A model generated the notes under the pieces. That model ran no database searches. It saw nothing but the letters and a program-made list of their open reading frames with translations, and was not told where the DNA came from. A stretch of 64,000 bases of DNA from Salibacterium qingdaonense. Lineage in GTDB: Bacteria; Bacillota; Bacilli; Bacillales; Marinococcaceae. Where the stretch lies: the NCBI RefSeq assembly GCF_900114715.1, contig NZ_FOTY01000001.1, forward strand, positions 193,286 through 257,285, written 5' to 3'. Below are positions 9,034 through 17,106 of the stretch, piece after piece (the first letter of the stretch is position 1; each line of letters opens with the position of its first letter). Both the position numbers and the translations under genes were made by a program.

Positions 9034-9078
9034 AAAATCCGAACGAGCTTGATTCATTCAAGCCCGTTCGGATTTTTT
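9034..9078. terminator. Bidirectional terminator between dgoD and the rpiR-type gene
   Basis: A long stem (AAATCCGAACG / CGTTCGGATTT plus inner pairs TTGA/TTCAA) with T-runs on both sides lies between two convergent genes. The ATCCGAACGA core recurs in the hairpin at 32141-32193. Confidence 0.8.
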
Positions 9079-9094
9079 GTATGGTATCGGGATG

Positions 9095-9952
9095 TTATAC
9101 CCTGCGTTTTGATATCGCTTTTCTCATTTTATTTACAGCCTGCTGGGTTTTGTCTTTTGTTTTCACACTGTAATTGACATACAACGCATCAAGCAGGGAG
9201 AGTTCGGCAATTCTGGATGACAGAGCTTCCGAACGGTAGTCTGTTTCTTCTGATGTCGTGTAAAGGCAGACGTCCACCTGCTTGCTTAACGGGGACTTAG
9301 CGAGATTTGTGATCCCGATGGTTACGGCACCATTTTCTTTGGCGGTTTCCACCACTTCGAGAAGGTCGTTATTGGCACCGGTGTGGGAAATGAAAAAGAC
9401 AACATCTTTTTCAGTAAGCTGCGAGGCAGCCATGAGCTGCATATGGGTATCGGTGTAGGCAAAACAGGGAATCCCCGTGCGGATGAACTTATGCAGGCCG
9501 TCCTGCGCTGTTATTCCAGATCCGCCGTTTCCGTAGAAATGGAGCTGGTCTGCGTTCAGTATATGATCCAGCACCTGCTTAAAACCGGTGCTTTCCTGTA
9601 TTTCTTTCGTAAACTGAACCGCGTTCATATTCGCTTGGAATACTTTTGTCATAATGTCCATTTCGGAGTCGGTTTCATTAATTTCTTCATGAATATCCTG
9701 GATTGGATGAACCAGTTCGGATGCAAGCGCAATTTTAAGTGCCTGATAGCCTTTGAAGCCGAGCCTTTTGCAGAAACGAAAAACGGTAGCATCCGCGACC
9801 ATCAAATCGTCGGCAATCTGGTTGATGGTGGAATGAACGATGGATTCAGGATGCTTGAGAATGTAATCAGCAATCAGTTGTTCTTTTTCACTTAACTGGC
9901 GGTAGGAAGAACGAATGCGGTGCAGAACCTGGGTGGTGTTGTCGTCATTCAT
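9095..9952 (-). CDS. RpiR/MurR-family transcriptional regulator
   Basis: A 285-residue regulator with an N-terminal HTH_6 domain (residues about 1-80; INQIADDLMVADATVFRFCKRLGFKGYQALK) and a C-terminal SIS sugar-phosphate-binding domain (about 125-260; LHFYGNGGSG, FISHTGANNDLLEV). SD AAGGAG lies 9 bases before the ATG. It is divergent from gntK-gntP-gnd and probably controls that operon in response to a sugar-phosphate such as 6-phosphogluconate; the effector is inference. Gluconate operons in B. subtilis use GntR instead, so this is a regulator replacement. Confidence 0.88.
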   Translation of the reverse strand: MNDDNTTQVLHRIRSSYRQLSEKEQLIADYILKHPESIVHSTINQIADDLMVADATVFRFCKRLGFKGYQALKIALASELVHPIQDIHEEINETDSEMDIMTKVFQANMNAVQFTKEIQESTGFKQVLDHILNADQLHFYGNGGSGITAQDGLHKFIRTGIPCFAYTDTHMQLMAASQLTEKDVVFFISHTGANNDLLEVVETAKENGAVTIGITNLAKSPLSKQVDVCLYTTSEETDYRSEALSSRIAELSLLDALYVNYSVKTKDKTQQAVNKMRKAISKRRV

Positions 9953-9996
9953 AAGGCCGGGCTCCTTTTCGTCTATAGTCTTATGTACAGTTTAAA

Positions 9997-10040
9997 TGAA
10001 AATTTTTTTCGTTAAAAGCACGGTGGTGAAAATTTTTTCG
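9997..10040. promoter_or_regulatory. Candidate RpiR operator pair
   Basis: Two near-identical direct repeats, TGAAAATTTTTTTCG (9997-10011) and TGAAAATTTTTTCG (10027-10040), start exactly 30 bp apart, about three helical turns. Each is an imperfect palindrome GAAAA..TTTTC. They lie between the divergent regulator and gntK, just upstream of the gntK -35. Confidence 0.5.
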
Positions 10041-10051
10041 AAAAAAACCTA

Positions 10052-10079
10052 TTGAACTAAAAAAAATTTCTTGTATAAT
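10052..10079 (+). promoter_or_regulatory. Candidate sigma-A promoter of the gnt operon
   Basis: -35 TTGAAC (10052-10057), 16-base spacer, -10 TATAAT (10074-10079), about 80 bases before gntK. Confidence 0.6.
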
Positions 10080-10159
10080 TCGATTGTAAGAAAAAATATT
10101 TACTTAGTCTTCATCAGAACCCGCAGCAGTCTGGCAGGTTAGAAATGAGAGGGATAAAT

Positions 10160-11725
10160 ATGAGCAGACAGGTAGTTATCGGCCTTGATATTGGCACGAC
10201 AAGCACGAAATGCCTGGCCTATGACGTGAATGGAGAAATACACGCGGAGCAGGAAGCAGAGTATACGCTGTATTCACCGGATCCTTCACGAAAAGAACAG
10301 GATCCTGATGAAATTTTGAAAGCGGTTAAGAAAACGTTGTCACACGTGGTTTGTGAGGTTCAGAAAAAAGGAGCAGTGGTGGCAGGTGCAGGATTCAGTG
10401 CGGCGATGCACAGTCTTCTTGCTCTGGACGACAGTGGAAACATACTGACGAATGCGGTGACCTGGGCGGATCAGCGTTCGGTGAAAGAAGCGGAGGAATT
10501 GAAGGAAGACGGCGGACACGAGCTTTATCTCCGGACTGGAACGCCGGTACACCCGATGTCTCCGCTGACGAAATTGATGTGGTTTCAACGTAACCAGCCC
10601 GACATTTTTGAAAGGGCTGCGAAGTGGATATCGATTAAGGAATATGTCATTTATCAATTATTCGGTCGTTTCCTGGTGGATCACTCTATTGCTTCAGCAA
10701 CCGGGTTGTTTGAACTTAAAACAAAACAGTGGGATGACAAAGCGTTAAGAACGGCAGGCATCACGGTAGATCAACTGTCAGAACTGGTACCCGCAACGTA
10801 TAGGATGAAAGGACTGACACGTGAGGCTGCGGAGGAACTTGATATCGATCCCGATACGCCGTTTGTAATAGGAGCAAGTGACGGAGTGCTTGCCAACATC
10901 GGGGCCGGAGCGGTTTCGCCGGGGCAGGCTGCCTGTTCCATCGGGACGAGTGGAGCGGTTCGGACGGTCGTTGATAAACCCACACTCGACCCTAAAGGAA
11001 GAATCTTCTGCTATGAACTGACAGAAGACAAATGGGTGATCGGCGGGCCGATCAATAACGGCGGGATTGCCCTGCAGTGGATCAAGGAACAGCTCTACCC
11101 GGATCTTGATGGAGCACCGGCATCTAAAGAGGAAAGCACGTTTGATGAAATGACGAAACGGGCTTCAGCCATTCAGCCCGGTGCAGATGGTCTTGTCTTT
11201 CTTCCTTATCTCATGGGAGAAAGGGCGCCGTTTTGGGATTCGGATACGAAGGGGGTATTTTTTGGTCTGACGCTGAATCACGGCCGTGATCATATGGTGC
11301 GGAGTGTACTCGAGGGTGTCATGTACCAGATGTATTCTGTGGTTATCGCATTGACGGAATCGGGAGTACAGCCCACGGAATACCGCTGCGGTGGAGGTTT
11401 TGCGCGTTCTGAACTGTGGCGGCAGATGATGGCTGATATTTTTGAGGAGGACATTGTATTTCCTGAGAGTCATCAAGGCTCCTGCTTTGGGGCAGCCTGG
11501 CTCGCGATGTATGCCCTGGAAATGGTCCCTGATTTATCAAGTGTCCGTGATCTTATCAAAACAACCCTCAAACATCAGCCGGTGGAGGAAAATGTGACGG
11601 CATACCGTGACATCAAACCAATTTTTCTGAGACTGGCCAGAGGGCTGCACGACGAATTTAAAGCGATCTCCGACGTGCAGCGCAGACACGCGTCCGGTAA
11701 AAGAACATTATCATCATCTGATTAA
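10160..11725 (+). CDS. gntK: Gluconate kinase (FGGY family)
   Basis: Phosphorylates gluconate to 6-phosphogluconate. The FGGY-family N-terminus VIGLDIGTTSTKCLAYD, the central GASDGVLANIGAGAVSPG and the C-terminal RCGGGFARSELWRQM are seen. The ATG at 10160 is chosen because GAGAGGG lies 7 bases upstream; the frame extends five codons further. Length 521 is normal for Bacillus GntK. It is first in gntK-gntP-gnd, with 20-base gaps, the standard order of import, phosphorylation and oxidation. Other FGGY kinases (xylulose, glycerol) are less likely given the neighbours. Confidence 0.9.
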   Translation: MSRQVVIGLDIGTTSTKCLAYDVNGEIHAEQEAEYTLYSPDPSRKEQDPDEILKAVKKTLSHVVCEVQKKGAVVAGAGFSAAMHSLLALDDSGNILTNAVTWADQRSVKEAEELKEDGGHELYLRTGTPVHPMSPLTKLMWFQRNQPDIFERAAKWISIKEYVIYQLFGRFLVDHSIASATGLFELKTKQWDDKALRTAGITVDQLSELVPATYRMKGLTREAAEELDIDPDTPFVIGASDGVLANIGAGAVSPGQAACSIGTSGAVRTVVDKPTLDPKGRIFCYELTEDKWVIGGPINNGGIALQWIKEQLYPDLDGAPASKEESTFDEMTKRASAIQPGADGLVFLPYLMGERAPFWDSDTKGVFFGLTLNHGRDHMVRSVLEGVMYQMYSVVIALTESGVQPTEYRCGGGFARSELWRQMMADIFEEDIVFPESHQGSCFGAAWLAMYALEMVPDLSSVRDLIKTTLKHQPVEENVTAYRDIKPIFLRLARGLHDEFKAISDVQRRHASGKRTLSSSD

Positions 11726-11745
11726 AAAAAGAAAGGAGTGCTACG

Positions 11746-13095
11746 ATGGGATCTACAGCATGGCTGGTTGTTATAGCTGTTCTCGCCGTTATTGCTCTAC
11801 TATTTTTGGTAATGAAAACGAAACTGCAGGCTTTTATTGCCCTGCTCATGGTCAGTATGCTCGTTGGTCTGGCCGTCGGCATGCCGCCTGGGGAAATTAT
11901 TACGACGATTGAAGAAGGGATGGGGGGAACCCTTGGATTTATAGCTGTCATTATTGGTCTTGGCGCCATGTTCGGTGAAATGCTTCGGGTCTCCGGAGGT
12001 GCTGAGCGTCTGGCAGTAACCCTGATGAATAAGTTCGGGGAAAAGAACGTATCATGGGCGCTTGGTTTAACCGGGTTCATTGTTTCGATCCCCGTGTTTT
12101 TGGATGTGGCTCTTGTTATCCTCATACCGATTATTTACAGTTTGACGCAGAAAACGAAAAAGTCACTCCTGCATTTTGGTATACCGCTTCTTGCAGGTCT
12201 TGCCGTGACACACAGTTTTATACCACCAACACCCGGACCGATATCGGTGGCTTCCATCATTGATGCAGATCTTGGATGGGTCATCCTTTTCGGAGCGATT
12301 GCAGGTATCCCTGCCATGATTTTGGGCGGTCCGGTTTTCGGACGCTTCATCGGCAATAGAATACAGGTAAATGTCCCGGACTATATGATGGAACAGGTGG
12401 ATGAGTTTGATGACACGCGTGATCTCCCCAGCTTTTTGAGCATTGTATTGATCATTTTGCTGCCTCTTGTGATGATACTCATGAACACCACCGCTGATCT
12501 TGTCTTGGCGGATGACAGCACATTGCGGTCTGTTCTTACCTTTGTAGGACACCCGTTCGTTGCCTTGACCATGGCTTCCCTGTTAGCCTTTTATGTATTC
12601 GGTATCCGCAGAGGATACAGCAAAGAGGACATTCAGCAGATTACCACGAAAGCACTCGAACCGGCTGGTATTATCATTCTCGTGACCGGTGCCGGCGGTG
12701 TATTCGGTGAAATGCTGATCAGCTCCGGTATCGGAGACCTGCTCGCCGAAGGCATGAAAGGAATGCAGATGCCGCTGATCGTCTTTGCCTTTATTGCAGC
12801 TACGGTTGTCCGTGTGGCGCAGGGGTCAGCGACCGTATCCATGGTAACGGCGGCGGGTCTTGTCGCACCGCTTATAGAAAACTTTGATGTCAGTGAACCG
12901 ATGCTTGGTCTGCTTGTTATTGCGATTGCATCCGGAGCCACTGTCTTTTCACACGTGAACGATTCCGGCTTCTGGCTCGTTAACCGTTACTTTGGACTGA
13001 CCGAAAAACAAACACTGCAGACATGGACCGTGATGGAAACAATCATCGGTTTTACAGGCTTTGGCGTCGCATTACTGCTCAGTCTATTTGTTTAA
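11746..13095 (+). CDS. gntP: Gluconate permease, GntP family
   Basis: A 449-residue polytopic membrane protein with about 12 hydrophobic segments. Family motifs include GLGAMFGEMLRVSGGAERLA, PVFLDVALVILIPI, THSFIPPTPGPI and VRVAQGSATVSM. It takes up gluconate by proton symport. AAAGGAG lies upstream of the ATG. It sits between gntK and gnd in one operon, which supports gluconate as substrate. Confidence 0.92.
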   Translation: MGSTAWLVVIAVLAVIALLFLVMKTKLQAFIALLMVSMLVGLAVGMPPGEIITTIEEGMGGTLGFIAVIIGLGAMFGEMLRVSGGAERLAVTLMNKFGEKNVSWALGLTGFIVSIPVFLDVALVILIPIIYSLTQKTKKSLLHFGIPLLAGLAVTHSFIPPTPGPISVASIIDADLGWVILFGAIAGIPAMILGGPVFGRFIGNRIQVNVPDYMMEQVDEFDDTRDLPSFLSIVLIILLPLVMILMNTTADLVLADDSTLRSVLTFVGHPFVALTMASLLAFYVFGIRRGYSKEDIQQITTKALEPAGIIILVTGAGGVFGEMLISSGIGDLLAEGMKGMQMPLIVFAFIAATVVRVAQGSATVSMVTAAGLVAPLIENFDVSEPMLGLLVIAIASGATVFSHVNDSGFWLVNRYFGLTEKQTLQTWTVMETIIGFTGFGVALLLSLFV

Positions 13096-13113
13096 AGAAA
13101 GAGGAGACGTTAT

Positions 13114-14016
13114 ATGAAAGCAGGATTAATAGGATTAGGAAAAATGGGATATAACATCGGACTTCAGATGCTTGAAAAAAATCATGAGCCGGCAGCTTTT
13201 GATGTCGATCCAAAAGCGGTAGAGACATTCAAGGAGGCTGGAGGAGAAGGTGCTGCTTCTATAGAGGAACTGGTACAAAAGCTGGAAGCTCCGAGAGTGA
13301 TCTGGGTGATGGTTCCAGCCGGTACGGTGACTGATGAGGTACTCGAAGAGACGGCCCCGCTGCTGGACGAAGGCGATATTCTTATTGAAGCGGGAAACTC
13401 CCACTACAAGAAATCGATGGAACATCATCAAAACATGGAAGCACGCGGCCTTTATTTCTTTGATGTCGGCACAAGTGGCGGAATATCAGGGGCAAGGCAC
13501 GGAGCCTGCTTCATGATCGGCGGAAACAAAGAAGTCTTTCAGAAAGAGCTGGAACCGCTTTTTGATGATTTATCTGTAGAAAAAGGCTATTTTCACACAG
13601 GAGAAGGCGGCAGCGGTCATTATCTGAAAATGATCCACAATGGAATCGAGTACGGAATGATGGCGGCGATCGGTGAAGGGTTTGAACTTCTCGAAAAAAG
13701 CCCGTTTGATTATGATTATGAAGGGGTGGCAGAGGTCTGGAATCACGGATCTGTCATCCGGGGATGGCTGATGGAATTGATGGGGGACGCGTTTAAAAAA
13801 GATGCGAACCTTGATGATATCCGCGGTGTGATGCACTCTTCCGGAGAAGGGAAATGGACAGTGGAATCAGCGCTTGACTATCAAGCTGCGGCGCCTGTCA
13901 TCGCCCTGTCCTTAATGATGCGGTACCGTTCCCAGGAAACCGACACCTTCACAGGTAAGGTGGTGGCAGCGCTGCGCCATGAATTCGGCGGCCACGCCAC
14001 AGAGCAACAAGAATAA
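13114..14016 (+). CDS. gnd: 6-phosphogluconate dehydrogenase (decarboxylating), short form
   Basis: A 300-residue Gnd of the short, often NAD-preferring type (like B. subtilis YqeC) rather than the 470-residue form. The Rossmann motif GLIGLGKMGYNIG is at the N-terminus, the substrate motif DVGTSGGISGARHG is near 118-131, and the catalytic lysine segment KMIHNGIEYG follows. It oxidises 6-phosphogluconate to ribulose 5-phosphate, completing the gluconate operon. SD AGAGGAG lies 8 bases before the ATG. Cofactor preference is inferred from family type only. Confidence 0.9.
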   Translation: MKAGLIGLGKMGYNIGLQMLEKNHEPAAFDVDPKAVETFKEAGGEGAASIEELVQKLEAPRVIWVMVPAGTVTDEVLEETAPLLDEGDILIEAGNSHYKKSMEHHQNMEARGLYFFDVGTSGGISGARHGACFMIGGNKEVFQKELEPLFDDLSVEKGYFHTGEGGSGHYLKMIHNGIEYGMMAAIGEGFELLEKSPFDYDYEGVAEVWNHGSVIRGWLMELMGDAFKKDANLDDIRGVMHSSGEGKWTVESALDYQAAAPVIALSLMMRYRSQETDTFTGKVVAALRHEFGGHATEQQE

Positions 14017-14058
14017 GAACATCAAGGTAAAGAGGTGCATCTCCCGGGCTGTCACACG

Positions 14059-14267
14059 CCGTGGACACTAAACCGCCGGTGTGCATGCAAAGTGTGCACG
14101 GAAGTAATGTTCATGGACATTGTGAGTTCCCCGCCGGCAGATAGTGTCCATTGGTTTCAGTCCGCACCCACTAATACCAGATTTCAGCGGCGTAGTGTCT
14201 ACAAAACGGTGATCCGTGGACACTACGCCGTTATTTTTCGCCAGTAGTATCCACCACCGCATGAATC
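14059..14267 (+). repeat. GTGGACAC-motif intergenic repeat, copy 1
   Basis: About 209 bp containing seven related octamers in alternating orientation, near 14061 (GTGGACACTA), 14090 (AGTGTGCAC), 14114 (TGGACATT), 14144 (TAGTGTCCAT), 14191 (TAGTGTCTAC), 14215 (CGTGGACACTAC) and 14245 (TAGTATCCAC). The ends are related as inverted repeats. A second copy lies in reverse orientation at 54331-54536, with shared blocks such as GTGGACACTAAACCGCC, GATTTCAGCGGCG and GATCCGTGGACACTAC. Short ORFs across it are not convincing. The remaining gap to 14420 (about 150 bases) holds only the downstream gene's leader. Confidence 0.85.
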
Positions 14268-14419
14268 TCCAACCCGCCGCCTTTCTCTGCTGCTTAGGAC
14301 AGCATACTCTTTCTTCCCACTTGAACAGCGTAAGTCATAACCGTGTTCCTTTCAGGGAATCATGGTACAATGAGGAAACATATCAAGATTTCCGCAGGAG
14401 AGAAGGTTTTATTGCATCT

Positions 14420-15154
14420 ATGCTTACAGAACTTATCGTTATTTTCGTTGTACTATTTATCGGCAGTTTTATTCAGGGGGCGAGCGGATTTGGTTTCGGC
14501 CTGTTCGCGATGAGCTTTCTTCCGTTTTTATTCTCGGTGAAAGACAGCACCCTGCTCGTTATGGCACTGGCACTGGTAACCTGCCTGACGATTTTTTTGA
14601 AGGTGTATTCACGTATCAATATCCGCCGTCTGGCTTTACTACTCGGAGCGGCGGTTGCCGGAAGATTCGGCGCGTACTTTGTGCTGCATAACTTTGGGGA
14701 AATGGATGAATTAAAAAAGGTGCTCGGTATTGTACTGATCGGCATGGTATTTTTCATTCTCTTTCAGAAAAACCCTGATACAGAAAAACGCCGTGAAAAC
14801 CCGGCTGTTCCGATCAGTATGGGCGCGCTCGGAGGGTTTATCGGCGGTGTGTTCGTTGTCGGCGGTCCTTTTTTTGTGTTTTATTTTCTAATGGTATGTA
14901 AAGACAAATACGAATATACAGCCAATATTCAGGCCGTGTTTCTGGTTACCGGCCTTACGACGCTGCTTATGCACGGGTTCAGCGGCGATATTCACATGAA
15001 TCTGCTGCTGTATTTTGTGATCGGTGTGCTGAGTGTCATTATCGGATCCAGGCTCGGTATGAAATGGTTCAAACATTTATCCCAGCATCATATCAAACGA
15101 TTTGCAGGGCTGATTGTTACGCTGGCTGCGCTGAACCTCATCTTTTTTGCTTAA
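14420..15154 (+). CDS. TauE/SafE (TSUP) family membrane permease
   Basis: A 244-residue membrane protein with about eight hydrophobic segments in two repeated halves. The hallmark GSFIQGASGFGFGLFAMSF at the N-terminus and GFIGGVFVVGGPFFVFYF at the start of the second half identify the TSUP family, which moves sulfite, sulfonates or other organic anions. ATG 14420 is used; AGGAGAGAAGG stands 14 bases upstream, which is long, so an in-frame ATT at 14411 could be the real start. The 3' end overlaps the convergent YwaF-like gene by 17 bases. The substrate is unknown. Confidence 0.82.
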   Translation: MLTELIVIFVVLFIGSFIQGASGFGFGLFAMSFLPFLFSVKDSTLLVMALALVTCLTIFLKVYSRINIRRLALLLGAAVAGRFGAYFVLHNFGEMDELKKVLGIVLIGMVFFILFQKNPDTEKRRENPAVPISMGALGGFIGGVFVVGGPFFVFYFLMVCKDKYEYTANIQAVFLVTGLTTLLMHGFSGDIHMNLLLYFVIGVLSVIIGSRLGMKWFKHLSQHHIKRFAGLIVTLAALNLIFFA

Positions 15155-15878
15155 GGTGGATGCTGCGGCACGAACGTACGATGTTGTACACATAATACAT
15201 CCCGGAAAACACCGCAAGAGCCACGACTTCAAGGGATAAAAGATAATAGGGCCAGGGACCGAGCCAGTCAAACAGTGTGGCCTGGACCGGTTTTTCCATG
15301 ATGTACATGTAATTTCCGTCTGTCAGCAGATTGACGCACGCCACCGACACTAAATACAGATTCAAGACTCCCCATGTGCGGAAAATGGATGAACAATAGA
15401 GCTTTCGTTTCTCCACGACAACCATATAACAGACCGCGGCAACGACGAGACCGTGGGTGATAAAAAAGTGAAAGAAACGATAATGGGGAAAGCCGTAATC
15501 GGCCAGGTCCGGTGTGAGAATCGTCAGCAAAGCGCTTGAAGCTCCTGCGAAAAAGGTGATCTCAAACCATATGCGGCGGGATGTGAAAAAGGACAGAACG
15601 GCTGTGATCCAGACGAAACTGCTTAATTGAAGAGGGAGAGAATGAGAAGCATCCCACGCTCCGTTTGAGATCAGAAACACCTGATAAGACAACTCTCCCA
15701 GCAGAAATACCGCAGGAAACAAAGTTTTTATGAAGAGGTCTGCTCTCGTATGGCGCAGGTGTCTGCGAAAGATAATGAACAGAACGCACAGAACCGCCAT
15801 GGTTAGAAATACCATGAGGTGTGCCGGCCCCATCCACGTGAACGACGGACCTTCGTGACTGAATTTCCACCACCACAT
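15138..15878 (-). CDS. YwaF-like integral membrane protein (TIGR02206 type)
   Basis: A 246-residue protein with about seven transmembrane segments. The N-terminal MWWWKFSHEGPSFTWMGPAH, the central SLPLQLSSF and GFPHYRFFHFFITHGLVV, and a late NLLTDGNYMYI are typical of the YwaF family of Bacillus. Function unknown. A double SD (AGGAGAGGAGG) lies before the ATG. It is convergent with, and overlaps, the TauE/SafE gene. Confidence 0.8.
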   Translation of the reverse strand: MWWWKFSHEGPSFTWMGPAHLMVFLTMAVLCVLFIIFRRHLRHTRADLFIKTLFPAVFLLGELSYQVFLISNGAWDASHSLPLQLSSFVWITAVLSFFTSRRIWFEITFFAGASSALLTILTPDLADYGFPHYRFFHFFITHGLVVAAVCYMVVVEKRKLYCSSIFRTWGVLNLYLVSVACVNLLTDGNYMYIMEKPVQATLFDWLGPWPYYLLSLEVVALAVFSGMYYVYNIVRSCRSIHLKQKR

Positions 15879-16013
15879 ACGCTGCCTCCTCTCCTAATAG
15901 GTCTGCTCTTATTTTAATAGGTGAAAAACGAAAATACGACCCCGGAGATGGAGATGAACAGCTTCTTCAATTATGATATGATGGCATTAAAATGATTGAA
16001 GTGGGCCTTATTC

Positions 16014-17081
16014 ATGTTGGAAAAGATACGACAAAAGCAATTTAAATTTATTGGAGCCAGACTGATCAAGACAGGCATAGCCGTTTATGTGGCGGCACTT
16101 ATCTGTTATTTTTTCAATCTTCCGGCTGCGTTTGCTGTTATTACGGCAATCGTCACGCTCGAACCTACGGCGGCAGCATCGATACGAAAAGGGATCAAGC
16201 GGTTTCCAGCGACCCTCATCGGGGCAGCACTCGCTGTAACGGCCGTGTCGATATTCGGGCATAATGCAGCGTCTTATGCTATAGCGGCTGTATTCACCAT
16301 TTATGCGTGCAACCTGCTTCACCTGGAAGTGGGGACGCTGGTGGCTACATTGACGGCAGTCGCTATGATACCCGGAACCGAAGGGACGTACTTTCTATCT
16401 TTTGTGGAACGGGCGGGGACGACAACGATCGGCCTTACCGTCTCAGCGCTCGTGAATTTTTCCATTCTTCATCCGCGTTTTTCGGAACTGATTGCCGACA
16501 AAAATGAAAAAATCATGAGAGAAATTACCGAGGTGCTTGAAAAACGCACCAGGGAATTATGTGAAGACAAACCAGCCGCTAAATCGACAAGGCAGCGTTT
16601 TCAGCAGCTGCAAAAAGAAGTGAACCGCGCCGAAGACCTCGCCTATTATCAGCGCGAAGAATGGAAATACCACCGCTACAGTGCAAAATATATTGATTTT
16701 TTCACTTATGAGAACCGCCGCCTGGAGGCGCTCGAACGAATGGTTTATCACATTAACAGCCTGTTTGTGCTCAAAGAAGTGGAGGACAGCTTCCACGAAG
16801 GGGAGAAGGAATTGTGCAGCAGGGCTTTTCAATCCATTATTACGGTTCTCCAGCATCCGGAACACGCGGTATCAACACAACATCATGACCTTATTTCTGA
16901 AGTGGATCATCATTTCTGGCATATTCAGGAGACGCATCCGGATATGATTTCCTACCGGTACCATCATCAGTTTTCTAAAGAAATTATCGTTTATTATGTT
17001 ATCCTTTCTCTTCACGACCGGTTGGAGGACATGGAAAAACTCTATGAAAGACACAAAAAAAAGCACGGTTCCTCTGCATGA
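16014..17081 (+). CDS. Aromatic-acid-exporter-like membrane protein (DUF939/ArAE_1)
   Basis: A 355-residue protein with an N-terminal membrane half (about residues 15-145, five to six helices; ITAIVTLEPTAAASIRKGIKRFPATLIGA) and a C-terminal helical cytosolic half of charged coiled-coil character. This layout matches the Bacillus YqjA-type ArAE_1 family, related to FUSC efflux proteins. ATG 16014 is preferred, with a weak GAAGTGGG site; TTG 15996 is possible. The stop codon lies inside the stem-loop that ends the gene. The substrate is unproven. Confidence 0.8.
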   Translation: MLEKIRQKQFKFIGARLIKTGIAVYVAALICYFFNLPAAFAVITAIVTLEPTAAASIRKGIKRFPATLIGAALAVTAVSIFGHNAASYAIAAVFTIYACNLLHLEVGTLVATLTAVAMIPGTEGTYFLSFVERAGTTTIGLTVSALVNFSILHPRFSELIADKNEKIMREITEVLEKRTRELCEDKPAAKSTRQRFQQLQKEVNRAEDLAYYQREEWKYHRYSAKYIDFFTYENRRLEALERMVYHINSLFVLKEVEDSFHEGEKELCSRAFQSIITVLQHPEHAVSTQHHDLISEVDHHFWHIQETHPDMISYRYHHQFSKEIIVYYVILSLHDRLEDMEKLYERHKKKHGSSA

Positions 17082-17105
17082 CCGAGAGGAACCGTGCTTT
17101 TTTCG
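17055..17105. terminator. Bidirectional terminator
   Basis: A 14-bp stem, AGCACGGTTCCTCT against AGAGGAACCGTGCT, is flanked by A-run and T-run. It overlaps the end of the ArAE-like gene and serves the convergent amidase gene as well. Confidence 0.9.
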
Positions 17106-17106
17106 T

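Noticed and set aside
14035-14420. N-terminal extension of the TauE/SafE gene and a 70-codon ORF over the GTGGACAC repeat
   Set aside because: The repeat is non-coding in both copies (frames are not kept between them), and the membrane protein has a conserved start at about 14420.
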